Of a stretch of 64,000 nucleotides of DNA, positions 43,748-52,883 are shown piece by piece. Source of the stretch: Bradyrhizobium sp. SRS-191 (GTDB taxonomy: Bacteria > Pseudomonadota > Alphaproteobacteria > Rhizobiales > Xanthobacteraceae); the NCBI RefSeq assembly GCF_024586915.1, contig NZ_JANBVS010000017.1, positions 102,825 through 166,824 on the forward strand, written 5' to 3'. The stretch's first letter is position 1. Every line of letters starts with the position of its first letter. Made by a program: the position numbers and the translations under genes. The notes below the pieces were generated by a model that worked only from the letters and a program-made list of their open reading frames with translations, was not told the origin of the DNA and did not search any database.

Positions 43748-45397
43748 TCAGCGCGTCAGCTTCTTGTACTTGACCCGGTGCGGAATCACGCTGTCCTGGC
43801 CGAGCCGGCGCATCTTGTCCTTCTCGTAGTCCTGGAAGTTGCCCTCGAACCATTCGACATGGCTGTCGCCCTCGAAGGCCAGCATGTGGGTCGCGATGCG
43901 GTCCAGGAACCAGCGATCATGGCTGATGATGACGGCGCAGCCGGCGAAATCCTCCAGCGCCTCTTCGAGCGCGCGCAGCGTGTCAACGTCGAGATCGTTG
44001 GTCGGCTCGTCGAGCAGCAGGACGTTGGAGCCGGACTTCAGCATCTTGGCGAGATGCACGCGGTTGCGCTCACCGCCGGAGAGCGCGCCGACCTTCTTCT
44101 GCTGGTCCGCGCCCTTGAAGTTGAACGCCGAGCAGTAGCCGCGCGAGTTCACTTCCTTTTTGCCGAGCAGGATCAGCTCGTTGCCGCCGGAGATTTCCTC
44201 CCACACCGTCTTGTTGCCATCGAGCGCATCACGCGACTGGTCGACATAACCGAGATGCACGGTCTCGCCGACGGTGATCGTGCCGGCATCCGGCTTCTCC
44301 TGCCCCGTGATCATCCGGAACAGCGTCGTCTTGCCGGCGCCGTTCGGGCCGATCACGCCGACGATGCCGCCCGGCGGCAACTTGAAAGTGAGGTTGTCGA
44401 TCAGCAGGCGGTCGCCGAAGCTCTTCGACAGGCCCTCGAAATCGACGACGTTGTTGCCGAGGCGCTCGGCCACCGGGATGATGATCTGCGCCGTCTGGGT
44501 CTGCTTCTCGCTGGCCTTCTTGAGCAGCTCCTCGTAGCGCTGGTAGCGCGCCTTGGACTTCGCCTGGCGCGCCTTGGGCGAAGCCGCGATCCACTCCTGC
44601 TCGCGCGCCAGCGTGCGCTGATGCGCGGCGTCCTCGCGGCCCTCCTGCTCCAGCCGCTTCTGCTTCTGCTGCAGCCAGGACGAGTAGTTCCCCTCGTAGG
44701 GGATGCCGCGGCCGCGATCGAGCTCCAGGATCCAGCTGGTGACGTTGTCGAGGAAGTAGCGGTCGTGGGTGACGATCAGGATCGCGCCGGGATAGTTGCG
44801 CAGATGGCCTTCCAGCCAGGACACCGATTCGGCGTCGAGATGGTTGGTCGGCTCGTCGAGCAGCAGCAGCTCGGGCTGGTCGAGCAGCAGCCGGCACAGC
44901 GCGACGCGGCGGCGTTCACCGCCCGAGAGCTTGCTCACATCGGAGTCGTCGGGCGGACAGCGCAGCGCGTCCATCGCCTGGTCGACCTTGCTGTCGAGAT
45001 CCCACAGGCCCTGCGCCTCGATCTCGTCCTGCAGCTTGGTCATCTCGTCGGCGGTTTCCTCGGAGTAGTTCATCGCCAGCTCGTTGTAGCGATCCAGGAT
45101 CGCCTTCTGCTTGGCGACACCGAGCATGACGTTCTCACGCACCGTGAGCTTGGGATCGAGCTGCGGCTCCTGCTCGAGATAGCCGACGCGGGCGCCTTCG
45201 GCGACCCACGCCTCGCCGGTGTAGTCCTTGTCGATGCCTGCCATGATCTTGAGCAGGGTCGACTTACCCGAGCCGTTGACACCGAGCACGCCGATCTTGG
45301 CGTCGGGATAGAACGACAGGTGGATGTTATCGAGCACCTTGCGGGTCGGATAGGTCTTGGACAGACCCTGCATGAAGTAGACGAACTGGCGCGCCAT
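43748..45397 (-). CDS. ettA: Energy-dependent translational throttle protein EttA (ABC-F)
   Basis: 549 residues from the ATG at 45397 (MARQFVYFMQGLSKTYP); the frame further upstream is spurious. Two ABC domains with no membrane part: Walker A GVNGSGKSTLLK and GPNGAGKTTLFR, signature LSGGERRRVAL and LSGGERNRVHL, Walker B LLLDEPTNHLD and LLLDEPTNDLD, plus the arm insertion. EttA binds the ribosomal E site and gates elongation by energy state. The 320 bp before the next gene (45398-45718) hold no other gene. Confidence 0.96.
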   Translation of the reverse strand: MARQFVYFMQGLSKTYPTRKVLDNIHLSFYPDAKIGVLGVNGSGKSTLLKIMAGIDKDYTGEAWVAEGARVGYLEQEPQLDPKLTVRENVMLGVAKQKAILDRYNELAMNYSEETADEMTKLQDEIEAQGLWDLDSKVDQAMDALRCPPDDSDVSKLSGGERRRVALCRLLLDQPELLLLDEPTNHLDAESVSWLEGHLRNYPGAILIVTHDRYFLDNVTSWILELDRGRGIPYEGNYSSWLQQKQKRLEQEGREDAAHQRTLAREQEWIAASPKARQAKSKARYQRYEELLKKASEKQTQTAQIIIPVAERLGNNVVDFEGLSKSFGDRLLIDNLTFKLPPGGIVGVIGPNGAGKTTLFRMITGQEKPDAGTITVGETVHLGYVDQSRDALDGNKTVWEEISGGNELILLGKKEVNSRGYCSAFNFKGADQQKKVGALSGGERNRVHLAKMLKSGSNVLLLDEPTNDLDVDTLRALEEALEDFAGCAVIISHDRWFLDRIATHMLAFEGDSHVEWFEGNFQDYEKDKMRRLGQDSVIPHRVKYKKLTR

Positions 45398-45718
45398 CGC
45401 GTGTCCCTCGAAACCTGCCGGAATTTTAAGGAAAATGGTTGCCGCTGATGTAACCGCGCGGTCCCCAAAGGGCAACCGGCGAGGCGGTCTTTGGCCGGGA
45501 CAATCACCGGGAGAATGATGGTCGGATCGTGCCCCCCGCCCGGCCCCAGACGAGTCCAGGATCACGCCACGGACGATTACGGGTCTTCACCATGTGTGCG
45601 GTCGATCACGACAATTGCAACCATCTTTTAATTAATTCGGCGGGACACTCAGTCTCGGCCCGCGAGAACCGCGCGCCCAAGCGGCGATAAGCCGAGACGA
45701 CAACAGCGAGAGCCCGTC

Positions 45719-45937
45719 ATGGCCACCTTCACGTCAGCCTCCCTGTCCGCCGCGGCGGCAGAACGCCCGCGCCGATCCGGCCTCCTCGATGACGCCAGGG
45801 GCTTCTGGCGCGAATTCGTCGCGCGTGCCTTCAACCCCTACCGGCCGGAATTGCATTACATGCGCGGCCCGGGCCCGGCTTGGCGCGCCAAATATGGCGA
45901 TGGCGCCGCGTTCCGCATCAAGGCCGACCTCGACTGA
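45719..45937 (+). CDS. Small hypothetical protein, 72 aa
   Basis: Starts MATFTSASLSAAAAERPRR and ends with an aromatic-rich segment, FWREFVARAFNPYRPELHYMRGPGPAWRAKYG. No signal peptide or known domain. An AT-rich stretch (TCTTTTAATTAATTC) about 100 bp upstream may serve as promoter. Convincing composition but not certain. Confidence 0.55.
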   Translation: MATFTSASLSAAAAERPRRSGLLDDARGFWREFVARAFNPYRPELHYMRGPGPAWRAKYGDGAAFRIKADLD

Positions 45938-46059
45938 GCGTCCGGCGCGCTCCCGCCTCCGAGGCGCGCCTTGCGCCTTCGCCGCTTTGCGCGCAAGCAT
46001 GGCTCCATTCCTGACGGCGTTGATCGACGACGCCCTCTTCCGACGAATGGACTCTGCCG

Positions 46060-47022
46060 ATGACGCGGCTGCGCTGTGCAATCCTCGACGACTATTACGA
46101 TACGGCGCTGTCGCTGGCCGATTGGCCGCGACTGGCCGACAAGGTGGATGTAACCGCCTTCACCCATCCCTTCGCCACTGAAGACGCGACGGCCGCCGCC
46201 CTCGCCGACATCGACGTCGTCTGCGCCATGCGCGAGCGGACGCCGTTCCCGCGCACCTTGATCGAACGCCTGCCGAAGCTGAAACTCCTGATCACCTCGG
46301 GCATGCGCAATGCCGCGATCGACATGGAGGCCGCCAAGGCGCGCGGCATCGTCGTCTGTGGCACCCAATATGGCCGCGATCCCACGGCGCCTCTCACCAT
46401 GGGCCTGATCCTGGAACTCACCCGCAAGATCGGCCAGGAGAATGCGCGCATGCATGCCGGTCTGCCTTGGCAGGCGCTCGGCGGCGTCGAGATCGAGGGC
46501 AAGACGCTCGGCATCATCGGCCTCGGCAAGCTCGGCACCAAGATCGCGGGTCTGGCCAAGGCCTTCGGCATGAATGTGATCGCCTGGAGCCCGAACCTGA
46601 CGCCGGAGCGGTGCCAGGAGGCCGGAGTCGGCTATGCCGCCAAGGACGAGCTGTTTGCGACCGCGGACGTCATCACCATCCATGTCGTGCTCAGCGATCG
46701 CTCGCGCGGGCTGGTCGGCGCCGCCGACATCGCGCGGATGAAGCCGTCGGCCTATCTCGTCAACACCTCGCGCGCGCCGATCGTGGATGAGGCGGCACTG
46801 TTGCAGGCCCTGCGCGAGAAGCGCATCGCCGGAGCCGGCCTGGACGTCTTTCCGGTTGAGCCGCTGCCGGTCGCGCATCCTCTGCGCGGGCTCGACAATG
46901 TCGTGCTGACGCCGCATCTCGGCTACGTCACCGAGGAGAGCTTTCGCGCGCATTACGGCCAGATGGTCGAGTGCATCAGCGCCTGGCTCGGCGGCGCCGA
47001 GCCGCCGCGACGGATCGCCTGA
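46060..47022 (+). CDS. D-2-hydroxyacid dehydrogenase family protein
   Basis: 320 residues. The NAD-binding GIIGLGKLGTKIA (GxGxxG) is followed by the catalytic set: Arg in NTSRAPIVDEAAL, Glu in GLDVFPVEPLP and His in LTPHLGY. Reduces 2-keto acids or oxidises D-2-hydroxy acids; substrate cannot be told (SerA, glyoxylate reductase-like). Single gene, ended by a shared hairpin. Confidence 0.92.
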   Translation: MTRLRCAILDDYYDTALSLADWPRLADKVDVTAFTHPFATEDATAAALADIDVVCAMRERTPFPRTLIERLPKLKLLITSGMRNAAIDMEAAKARGIVVCGTQYGRDPTAPLTMGLILELTRKIGQENARMHAGLPWQALGGVEIEGKTLGIIGLGKLGTKIAGLAKAFGMNVIAWSPNLTPERCQEAGVGYAAKDELFATADVITIHVVLSDRSRGLVGAADIARMKPSAYLVNTSRAPIVDEAALLQALREKRIAGAGLDVFPVEPLPVAHPLRGLDNVVLTPHLGYVTEESFRAHYGQMVECISAWLGGAEPPRRIA

Positions 47023-47038
47023 CAACGCCTCGAAAACA

Positions 47039-47063
47039 AAACACCCTCCGCAAGGAGGGTGTT
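47039..47063. terminator. Bidirectional terminator between convergent genes
   Basis: Stem ACACCCTCC/GGAGGGTGT with a GCAA loop, with AACAAA on one side and TTCT on the other. It separates the dehydrogenase from the L,D-transpeptidase. Confidence 0.75.
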
Positions 47064-47089
47064 CTGCGATCACATCGATCCAGGCCGCG

Positions 47090-48319
47090 TCAGCGGATGG
47101 TTACCGGCGGCGGCAGCGGCTGCATCGTGGCCGGCTGGGCGGGCGGCACGTTGGCCTGGGCCTGAACCGGGGCCGGCGCAGGAGTGCCGTTGGCCGCCGC
47201 AGCCATGTTCTTGGCCGATCCTGCCGGCGCGCCGCCGGGCATGACGACGACGCGGGTGCCGACCTTCACGCGCTCGAACAGGTCCGAGACGTCATCGTTC
47301 AGCATGCCGATGCAGCCGGACGAGACGAACTTGCCGATCGTCGAGGGCTGGTTGGTGCCGTGGATGCGGTACACGGTCGAACCGAGATACATCGCGCGCG
47401 CCCCCAGCGGATTGCCCGGGCCACCGGCCATGAAGCGGGGCAGATACGGCTGGCGCTCGATCATCTCGCTCGGCGGATACCAATCCGGCCACTCGGTCTT
47501 CTTGGTGATCTTCTGGACGCCGGTCCAGGTGAAGCCTTCGCGGCCGACGCGGACGCCGTAACGCATCGCGCGGCCGTTACCGAGCACCAGATAGAGATAG
47601 GTGTTCGGCGTATCGACGACGATCGTTCCCGGCGGCTCCTTGGTGACGAAGTCGACTTCCTGACGGCGCAGGTTGGCCGGCAGCGGCGCCGGCGCGGCAT
47701 CCGGCTGCTCTTCCGGCGGCAGTGCGGCAACCGTCATCGGCCGGTCACCGGCCGGCGGCTGCACGGCTCCCGTAACGGCCGGAGCGCCAGCCACGGCGCC
47801 CGGCGGGCGCGGAGCGCCGGCGTCGCCACCCGGCGCGCCATTGCCATAGGCACCACCATAGGCCTGCTGACTGGAGGCCGGACGATCGCCATAGATCACC
47901 GCCGGCGGACCGGCCGGACGGCCATAGCGCGGATCATCCGGAGACATCACCGGACCATTCGAGGCCGCGCCATAGGTCGGCGCAGTCGCCGGACGTCCGT
48001 ACCGTGGATCGTCGGGCGACATCACCGGGCCCGTCGGGGCGGCGCCATAGACCGGGCCATTCGCCGGACGGCGATAACGCGGATCATCCGGCGACAGCAC
48101 CGGGCCGGGCGGCGGCAGAGCCGCCGAGTTGCCCGGGGTGTCCTCGTCGTCGAGCGCGTCGAAATCGGGACCCTGGCCCCGCGCGTCGGTCGGGTAAGGT
48201 GTCGGCGCAGGCGAATACGCACCGGGCGCCGTCTGATAGACTTGCTGTGCCTCAGCAAACGAAGCTGCCGCCGCGCTCGCTGCCGCGACCGCGCAAACCG
48301 TCAGGATTTGTCTGATCAT
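47090..48319 (-). CDS. L,D-transpeptidase with Pro-rich repeat region, exported
   Basis: 409 residues from the ATG at 48319; an adjacent ATG at 48322 is closer to the AAGGG site. A signal peptide (about 1-24) is followed by three near-identical units PGPVLSPDDPRYRRPANGP / GPVMSPDDPRYGRPA, then a YkuD domain (about 220-365) with HGTNQPST and SSGCIGM. The residue usually Arg after the Cys (SGCxR in the paralogue at 6756) is Gly here. The C-terminus is Ala/Pro-rich. Periplasmic peptidoglycan crosslinking is likely. Confidence 0.9.
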   Translation of the reverse strand: MIRQILTVCAVAAASAAAASFAEAQQVYQTAPGAYSPAPTPYPTDARGQGPDFDALDDEDTPGNSAALPPPGPVLSPDDPRYRRPANGPVYGAAPTGPVMSPDDPRYGRPATAPTYGAASNGPVMSPDDPRYGRPAGPPAVIYGDRPASSQQAYGGAYGNGAPGGDAGAPRPPGAVAGAPAVTGAVQPPAGDRPMTVAALPPEEQPDAAPAPLPANLRRQEVDFVTKEPPGTIVVDTPNTYLYLVLGNGRAMRYGVRVGREGFTWTGVQKITKKTEWPDWYPPSEMIERQPYLPRFMAGGPGNPLGARAMYLGSTVYRIHGTNQPSTIGKFVSSGCIGMLNDDVSDLFERVKVGTRVVVMPGGAPAGSAKNMAAAANGTPAPAPVQAQANVPPAQPATMQPLPPPVTIR

Positions 48320-48686
48320 CATTGCCCTTGCAGTATCCCCAAGCCGCCGATTGGGACCTTTGCCCCGCCAGATGGCCGAAGATAGCGGCGCATTCAAGAC
48401 AATTCCGGCCAGCGCGGTCCCATTTCGGCAATTTGTGATCATGTCCCCGTCGTTGCACGGAAGTCTCACGCCGCTGAAAAAGTGCAATGCGGCCTTGGCA
48501 AGCCGCATCAACGCCGCGATTTGCCGAGCGGGCGGGAACACTTTCGGTATTCTGACTTCAGCCTGATTCGCGATGCTCGGCAGAAGCCGGCCCCGTCGCG
48601 AACGCGGCCATTCCCTGTGATCACCGCGTTCCCTACTGGCTCGAATGTCTCGGCAGTCCCGCTGCCGTGGCGGAGAGTTTCCGTCA

Positions 48687-49700
48687 ATGCTTCCCGGCTT
48701 TCGTTTCCTCGTCGCCGCGATCGTCTGCTCCATTTCTCTCACCGTCTTCGGCATGGGCGCTGCTGCCCTGCTGCGCGCCGCCCATGAGCAGTTCGCCAGC
48801 AATTCGTCCTGGCGCTCGACGCAGGCGTCCGGCTTCACGACATTCCTGCCGCCGGCCGAGCCGGCGCCCGTTCTGGCCGTGCTGCGGGTCGAGCCGAGCC
48901 CGCCAGTGACGCCGCCGGCCGTCGCTGTCGAGACACCGGTGGCGACCGCGGCAACGCCGGTCGAACAGTCGAGCGCGCCGCAGACCGCGACATCGCTGCC
49001 TGAGAAGGTCGATGTCGCCGCTGTCACGGAAGCCGCCGCATTGCCGACACCCTCGCTGCCGGCAGAAACCGTCGACACCAGCAAAGCCTCCATTGCGCTG
49101 AGGCCGGCCGCCGCACTCGAGGTCGCCACCGAGAACGCCAAGCCGGATCCGGCGGTCGCGGAGGTCACTGTCGCCGCCGTCGAGAAGGCGACCGACAAAC
49201 CGCGGATGGACATTGCGTCGGAGCCTGCGGCGCAATCGGCGCCCGCGGTCGCGAGCGATGCCGCGCCGGCGCCGATTCCATCGTCGCCGCGCGCTCCTCA
49301 AGTGCTGGCCAGCGCCGATCCGATGATGGCTGTGGTGACGCCGTCAGCCGCCATCCCCGCGCCGGCCGCGACCGTGCTCGATCCGATCGCCGCCAAGCTT
49401 GCGGCGCTCGCCGAGCAGCCGGTGCACCAGGAACGTCCCGCAGCGGCCGAGCATCGCGCCTCGGTGAAGATTGCGAGCGTCCAGCTGCGCCGGAGCATCT
49501 TGAAGAAGCGTCAGGCGCGCGAGAAGCAGCTTGCGACACGGCGCGCCAAACAGCGGCGCATCGCGCAGCGGGTCAGGGCGGCGCGGCAGGCGGCGGCCCA
49601 ACAGCAGCAGCAACAGCAGGCGTTCCCCGATCCGTTCGGGCAGCCCTTCTCGCAGCCGCAAGCCATCAGCCAGCAGGCGGCCGCTCCGCGCACGCGATAG
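48687..49700 (+). CDS. Membrane-anchored Ala/Pro-rich protein
   Basis: 337 residues from the ATG at 48687, with GGAGAG upstream. One N-terminal membrane helix (about 6-28), a very long Ala/Pro/Val-rich extracytoplasmic stretch, then a basic helix (RRSILKKRQAREKQLATRRAKQ) with a run of seven Gln. No domain is recognised. It could be a periplasm-spanning structural or scaffold protein (inference from composition). Confidence 0.7.
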   Translation: MLPGFRFLVAAIVCSISLTVFGMGAAALLRAAHEQFASNSSWRSTQASGFTTFLPPAEPAPVLAVLRVEPSPPVTPPAVAVETPVATAATPVEQSSAPQTATSLPEKVDVAAVTEAAALPTPSLPAETVDTSKASIALRPAAALEVATENAKPDPAVAEVTVAAVEKATDKPRMDIASEPAAQSAPAVASDAAPAPIPSSPRAPQVLASADPMMAVVTPSAAIPAPAATVLDPIAAKLAALAEQPVHQERPAAAEHRASVKIASVQLRRSILKKRQAREKQLATRRAKQRRIAQRVRAARQAAAQQQQQQQAFPDPFGQPFSQPQAISQQAAAPRTR

Positions 49701-49709
49701 AGGCGTCGA

Positions 49710-50567
49710 TCAGGCCGGCCCCGTCGCAACCGCCGGGCCGTTCTCGACACCCCATTCCGACCACGAGCCGTCATAGAGCGCGGTGTCACGGATGCCGAGG
49801 CGGTACAGCGCCAGCGTGAGCACCGCGGCCGAGACACCGGAGCCGCAGGAGGTGACGATCGGCTTGGCGAGATCGACGCCGGCCGCACCGAACGCCTTGC
49901 GCAGATCGTCGAGCGGCTTCATGACCCCGGTCGGGGCGTCGAACAGCTCCGAATAAGGCAGATTGCGGCTGCCGGGGATGTGACCGGAGCGCAGGCCGGC
50001 CCGGGGCTCGGCGACCTCGCCGGCGAAGCGCGGCGCCTGGCGGGCGTCGATCACCTGCTCGGCATGACCTGCGAGATTGGCCACCATCTGCTCGATCCTG
50101 CGCACGCGGGCGGAATCAAACGTGGCCTGATAGCTGCCGAGCGCCGGCGTCACCTGCCCGCCATCGACCGGCCGCCCCTCGGCGATCCACTTCTTCAACC
50201 CGCCGTCGAGCACGCGCACATCCTTGTGGCCGAACGACAGGAACATCCACCACGCCCGCGGCGCCGCGACCCAGCCGCCGGCATCATAGACCACCACCGT
50301 ATCGCCATTGCTGACACCGAGCCGGCTCGCGTCACGGCCGAACTGCTCCGCGCCCGGATACATGTGCGGCAGAGGATTGGAATGATCGGAGACTTCGTCG
50401 ACATCGAAGAACACGGCGCCGGGAATATGCGCCTTCAGATAGTCGTCCTTCGGCAAGGGCAGCACGCCGGGCATCTTGAAGGTCGCGTCGAGCACCTTGA
50501 CCTTGGGGTCGCCGAGATGCGCCGCGAGCCAGTCGGTGGTGACGAGCGGGTCGTTGGGAGGGGTCAT
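49710..50567 (-). CDS. sseA: 3-mercaptopyruvate sulfurtransferase
   Basis: 285 residues with two rhodanese domains. The active-site loop in the second domain is CGSGVSA with Cys241, close to E. coli SseA CGSGVTA and unlike thiosulfate sulfurtransferases (CRxGxR/T). Moves sulfur from 3-mercaptopyruvate to thiophiles such as cyanide or thioredoxin. A second, single-domain rhodanese lies 110 bp upstream on the same strand. Confidence 0.92.
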   Translation of the reverse strand: MTPPNDPLVTTDWLAAHLGDPKVKVLDATFKMPGVLPLPKDDYLKAHIPGAVFFDVDEVSDHSNPLPHMYPGAEQFGRDASRLGVSNGDTVVVYDAGGWVAAPRAWWMFLSFGHKDVRVLDGGLKKWIAEGRPVDGGQVTPALGSYQATFDSARVRRIEQMVANLAGHAEQVIDARQAPRFAGEVAEPRAGLRSGHIPGSRNLPYSELFDAPTGVMKPLDDLRKAFGAAGVDLAKPIVTSCGSGVSAAVLTLALYRLGIRDTALYDGSWSEWGVENGPAVATGPA

Positions 50568-50594
50568 GGCTTGGCTCCAGCGTCACTTTCAAAT

Positions 50595-50670
50595 CGTCAT
50601 CGCCGGACGTGATCCGGCGATCCATCTTCTTGAAGCGATGGACACGCGGGTCAAGCCCGCGTGTGACGGG
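50595..50670. repeat. REP-like palindromic pair
   Basis: CGTCATCGCCGGACGTGATCCGGCGATCC (50595-50623) faces GCGGGTCAAGCCCGCGTGTGACGGG (50646-50670). It lies between the two rhodanese genes. Confidence 0.75.
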
Positions 50671-50676
50671 CAGGTT

Positions 50677-51090
50677 TCAATCCTTTTTCTTCGGCGCCCA
50701 CGCCTCGACCGGACCGCCGGCCTCGCGCCACGCGGCAAAGCCACCGCCGATATGGGCGACGGGCTTCAGTCCCATGTCCTTCGCCGTCTTGGCCGCGAGC
50801 GCCGAGCGCAGGCCGCCGGCGCAGTGGAAGATGAACGTCTTGTCCTGCTGGAAGATCGGCTTGGCATAGGGGCTCTGCGGGTCGATCCAGAACTCCAGCA
50901 TGCCGCGCGTGCATGAGAACGCCCCTGGGATCCTGCCTTCGCGCTCGATCTCGCGGGGATCGCGGATGTCGACGATCACGACATCGTCACGCTTGGCAGC
51001 CTCGACAGCCTCGGCTGCGGAGAGCGTCTCGATCTCGGCATTGGCCTCGTCGAGCAGCGCCTTGATGCCGCGGGTGATGGTCTGGGGCAT
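50677..51090 (-). CDS. Single-domain rhodanese-like protein
   Basis: 137 residues. Active-site Cys90 in FHCAGGLRSALAAKTAKDMG, with VVIVDIRDPREIEREGRIPGAFSCTRG upstream. Sulfur transfer or persulfide handling; partner unknown. Probably in one transcript with sseA, interrupted by the palindromic pair. Confidence 0.9.
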   Translation of the reverse strand: MPQTITRGIKALLDEANAEIETLSAAEAVEAAKRDDVVIVDIRDPREIEREGRIPGAFSCTRGMLEFWIDPQSPYAKPIFQQDKTFIFHCAGGLRSALAAKTAKDMGLKPVAHIGGGFAAWREAGGPVEAWAPKKKD

Positions 51091-51136
51091 TCTCGAACCT
51101 CCCTGCTCCGTCGTTGCGGAGCGCCGTCTTCTTCGC

Positions 51137-51239
51137 CGTCATTCCGGGGCGCGCGCAGAGCGAACCCGGAATCCAGAGCTTATCAGACAACCTCGAGATT
51201 CCGGGTTCGGTCGCTGTCGCGACCGCCCCGGAATGACGG
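51137..51239. repeat. REP-like palindromic pair ending at a stop codon
   Basis: CGTCATTCCGGGGCGCGCGCAGAGCGAACCCGGAATCC faces GATTCCGGGTTCGG..CGCCCCGGAATGACGG. Its right end abuts the TGA stop of the VWA gene at 51240-51242. Confidence 0.8.
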
Positions 51240-52415
51240 TCATCGCACCAGCTCCTTCATCGCATTCTCCAGCCCTTCGATCGTGATCGGATACATGCGC
51301 TCGGAGAAGATGCGGCGGATGAGGGTGGTCGACTCCGAATAGTCCCAGTGCTTCTGCGCCACCGGATTGAGCCACACCGTATGCGGATAGGTGCGGATGA
51401 CGCGATCCAGCCACACCGAGCCCGGCTCCTCGTTGACGTGCTCGACCGAGCCGCCGGGCACCATGATCTCGTAAGGCGACATCGAGGCGTCGCCGACGAA
51501 CACGACCTTGTAGTCGTGCGGATATTTGTGCAGCACATCCCAGGTCGGCGTACGGTCGGTGAACCGCCGCTTGTTCTGCTTCCACACGCCCTCATAGAGG
51601 CAGTTGTGGAAATAGAAATATTCCATGTGCTTGAATTCGCTCTTCGCCGCCGAGAACAATTCCTCGACCTGGGCGACGTGCGAATCCATCGAGCCGCCGA
51701 TGTCGAAGAACACCAGCACCTTCACCGCATTCCGCCGCTCGGGCCGCATGTGCACATCGAGATAGCCGTGATTGGCGGTCTCGCGGATCGTGGTGTCCAG
51801 ATCGAGCTCGTCCGGAGCGCCGGTGCGGGCGAATTTCCGCAAGCGCCGCAGGGCCACCTTGATGTTGCGGATCCCGAGTTCGACATTGCCGTCGAGATCC
51901 TTGAACTCGCGACGGTCCCACACCTTCACGGCGCGGTTGTTGCGGTTCTTGTCCTGGCCGATGCGGACGCCTTCCGGATTGTAGCCGTAGGCCCCGAATG
52001 GCGACGTGCCGGCCGTGCCGATCCACTTGTTGCCGCCCTGGTGGCGGCCCTTCTGCTCTTCCAGCCGCTTCTTCAAGGTCTCCATGAGCTTGTCCCAGCC
52101 CATGGCCTCGATTTCCTTCTTCTCGTCCTCGGTGAGGTACTTCTCGGCCAGCTTCTTCAGCCACTCTTCGGGAATCTCAGCCTTCTCCATCGCATCCAGG
52201 AGATTTTCCAATCCCTTGAACACGCTGCCGAACACGCGATCAAACTTGTCGAGATTGCGCTCGTCCTTCACCAGTGCCGTGCGCGACAGGTAGTAGAAGT
52301 TCTCGACCGAATGCTCGGCGAGATCGGCGTCGATCGCCTCCATCAGCGTGAGATATTCACGTAAGGAGACCGGGACCTGCGCGTCGCGCAGTGCTGTGAA
52401 GAATTGCAGGAACAT
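51240..52415 (-). CDS. VWA-domain protein (CoxE/YehP-like)
   Basis: 391 residues from the ATG at 52415 (MFLQFFTALRDAQVPVSLREYL); an ATG at 52421 is also possible. The C-terminal VWA domain holds the metal site FFDIGGSMDSH (DxGxS rather than canonical DxSxS). The N-terminal part is helical and charged (about 60-115). VWA proteins of this kind act with MoxR-type AAA+ ATPases as metal-insertion or assembly chaperones; a MoxR gene lies at 52884 on the other strand. Confidence 0.88.
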   Translation of the reverse strand: MFLQFFTALRDAQVPVSLREYLTLMEAIDADLAEHSVENFYYLSRTALVKDERNLDKFDRVFGSVFKGLENLLDAMEKAEIPEEWLKKLAEKYLTEDEKKEIEAMGWDKLMETLKKRLEEQKGRHQGGNKWIGTAGTSPFGAYGYNPEGVRIGQDKNRNNRAVKVWDRREFKDLDGNVELGIRNIKVALRRLRKFARTGAPDELDLDTTIRETANHGYLDVHMRPERRNAVKVLVFFDIGGSMDSHVAQVEELFSAAKSEFKHMEYFYFHNCLYEGVWKQNKRRFTDRTPTWDVLHKYPHDYKVVFVGDASMSPYEIMVPGGSVEHVNEEPGSVWLDRVIRTYPHTVWLNPVAQKHWDYSESTTLIRRIFSERMYPITIEGLENAMKELVR

Positions 52416-52532
52416 GCCCATTAGATCGCGCGGCCCGGCGGGCACGTCAAGGGCCGCTCCTGAGCGCCCGGCCTGGACCGGACGGCTTTTTGCTCTACAA
52501 TCGCAGGAACCACAGATGGAATGGGGGTTTTC

Positions 52533-52778
52533 ATGGGTATCATTGCAGCGCTGATCATCGGCGCCATCGCGGGCTGGCTCGCCGGGCTGATCGTGCGCGG
52601 CGCCGGTTTCGGCCTGATCGGCAACATGGTGGTCGGCATCATCGGCGCCCTGGTCGCGAGCTACGTGCTGCCGGCGCTGCACATTGCGCTCGCCAGCGGC
52701 ACCTTGGGAGCGATCCTGGACGCCACGATCGGCGCGGTCATCGTGCTCGTGATCCTCTCGCTGATCCGGCGCGCTTGA
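52533..52778 (+). CDS. GlsB/YeaQ/YmgE family small membrane protein
   Basis: 81 residues from the ATG at 52533, with GGGGG upstream. MGIIAALIIGAIAGWLAGLIVRGAG and GLIGNMVVGIIGALVASYVLP fit the three-helix transglycosylase-associated (GlsB) family linked to stress response. It sits between the divergent VWA and MoxR genes. Confidence 0.9.
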   Translation: MGIIAALIIGAIAGWLAGLIVRGAGFGLIGNMVVGIIGALVASYVLPALHIALASGTLGAILDATIGAVIVLVILSLIRRA

Positions 52779-52837
52779 TTATTTCTGCTTCCGATGGCAG
52801 CCATCATTTCAAATGCCGCTGCCGCGGCGTAGCCACT

Positions 52838-52867
52838 CAACACAAGTTCGACCAACACAAGTTCGAT
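52838..52867. repeat. 15-bp tandem repeat in the moxR leader
   Basis: CAACACAAGTTCGAC and CAACACAAGTTCGAT follow each other directly, ending 16 bp before the MoxR start codon. Possible operator or leader element; no protein is known to bind it. Confidence 0.6.
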
Positions 52868-52883
52868 CCGTAAGCGAGGCGCG

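Noticed and set aside
41685..43829. 714-residue plus-strand open frame
   Set aside because: Antisense to the transglycosylase and YqhA-like genes; composition is His/Arg/Gln-rich shadow type.
43778..45448. 556-residue plus-strand open frame
   Set aside because: Antisense to ettA, whose two ABC domains are complete.
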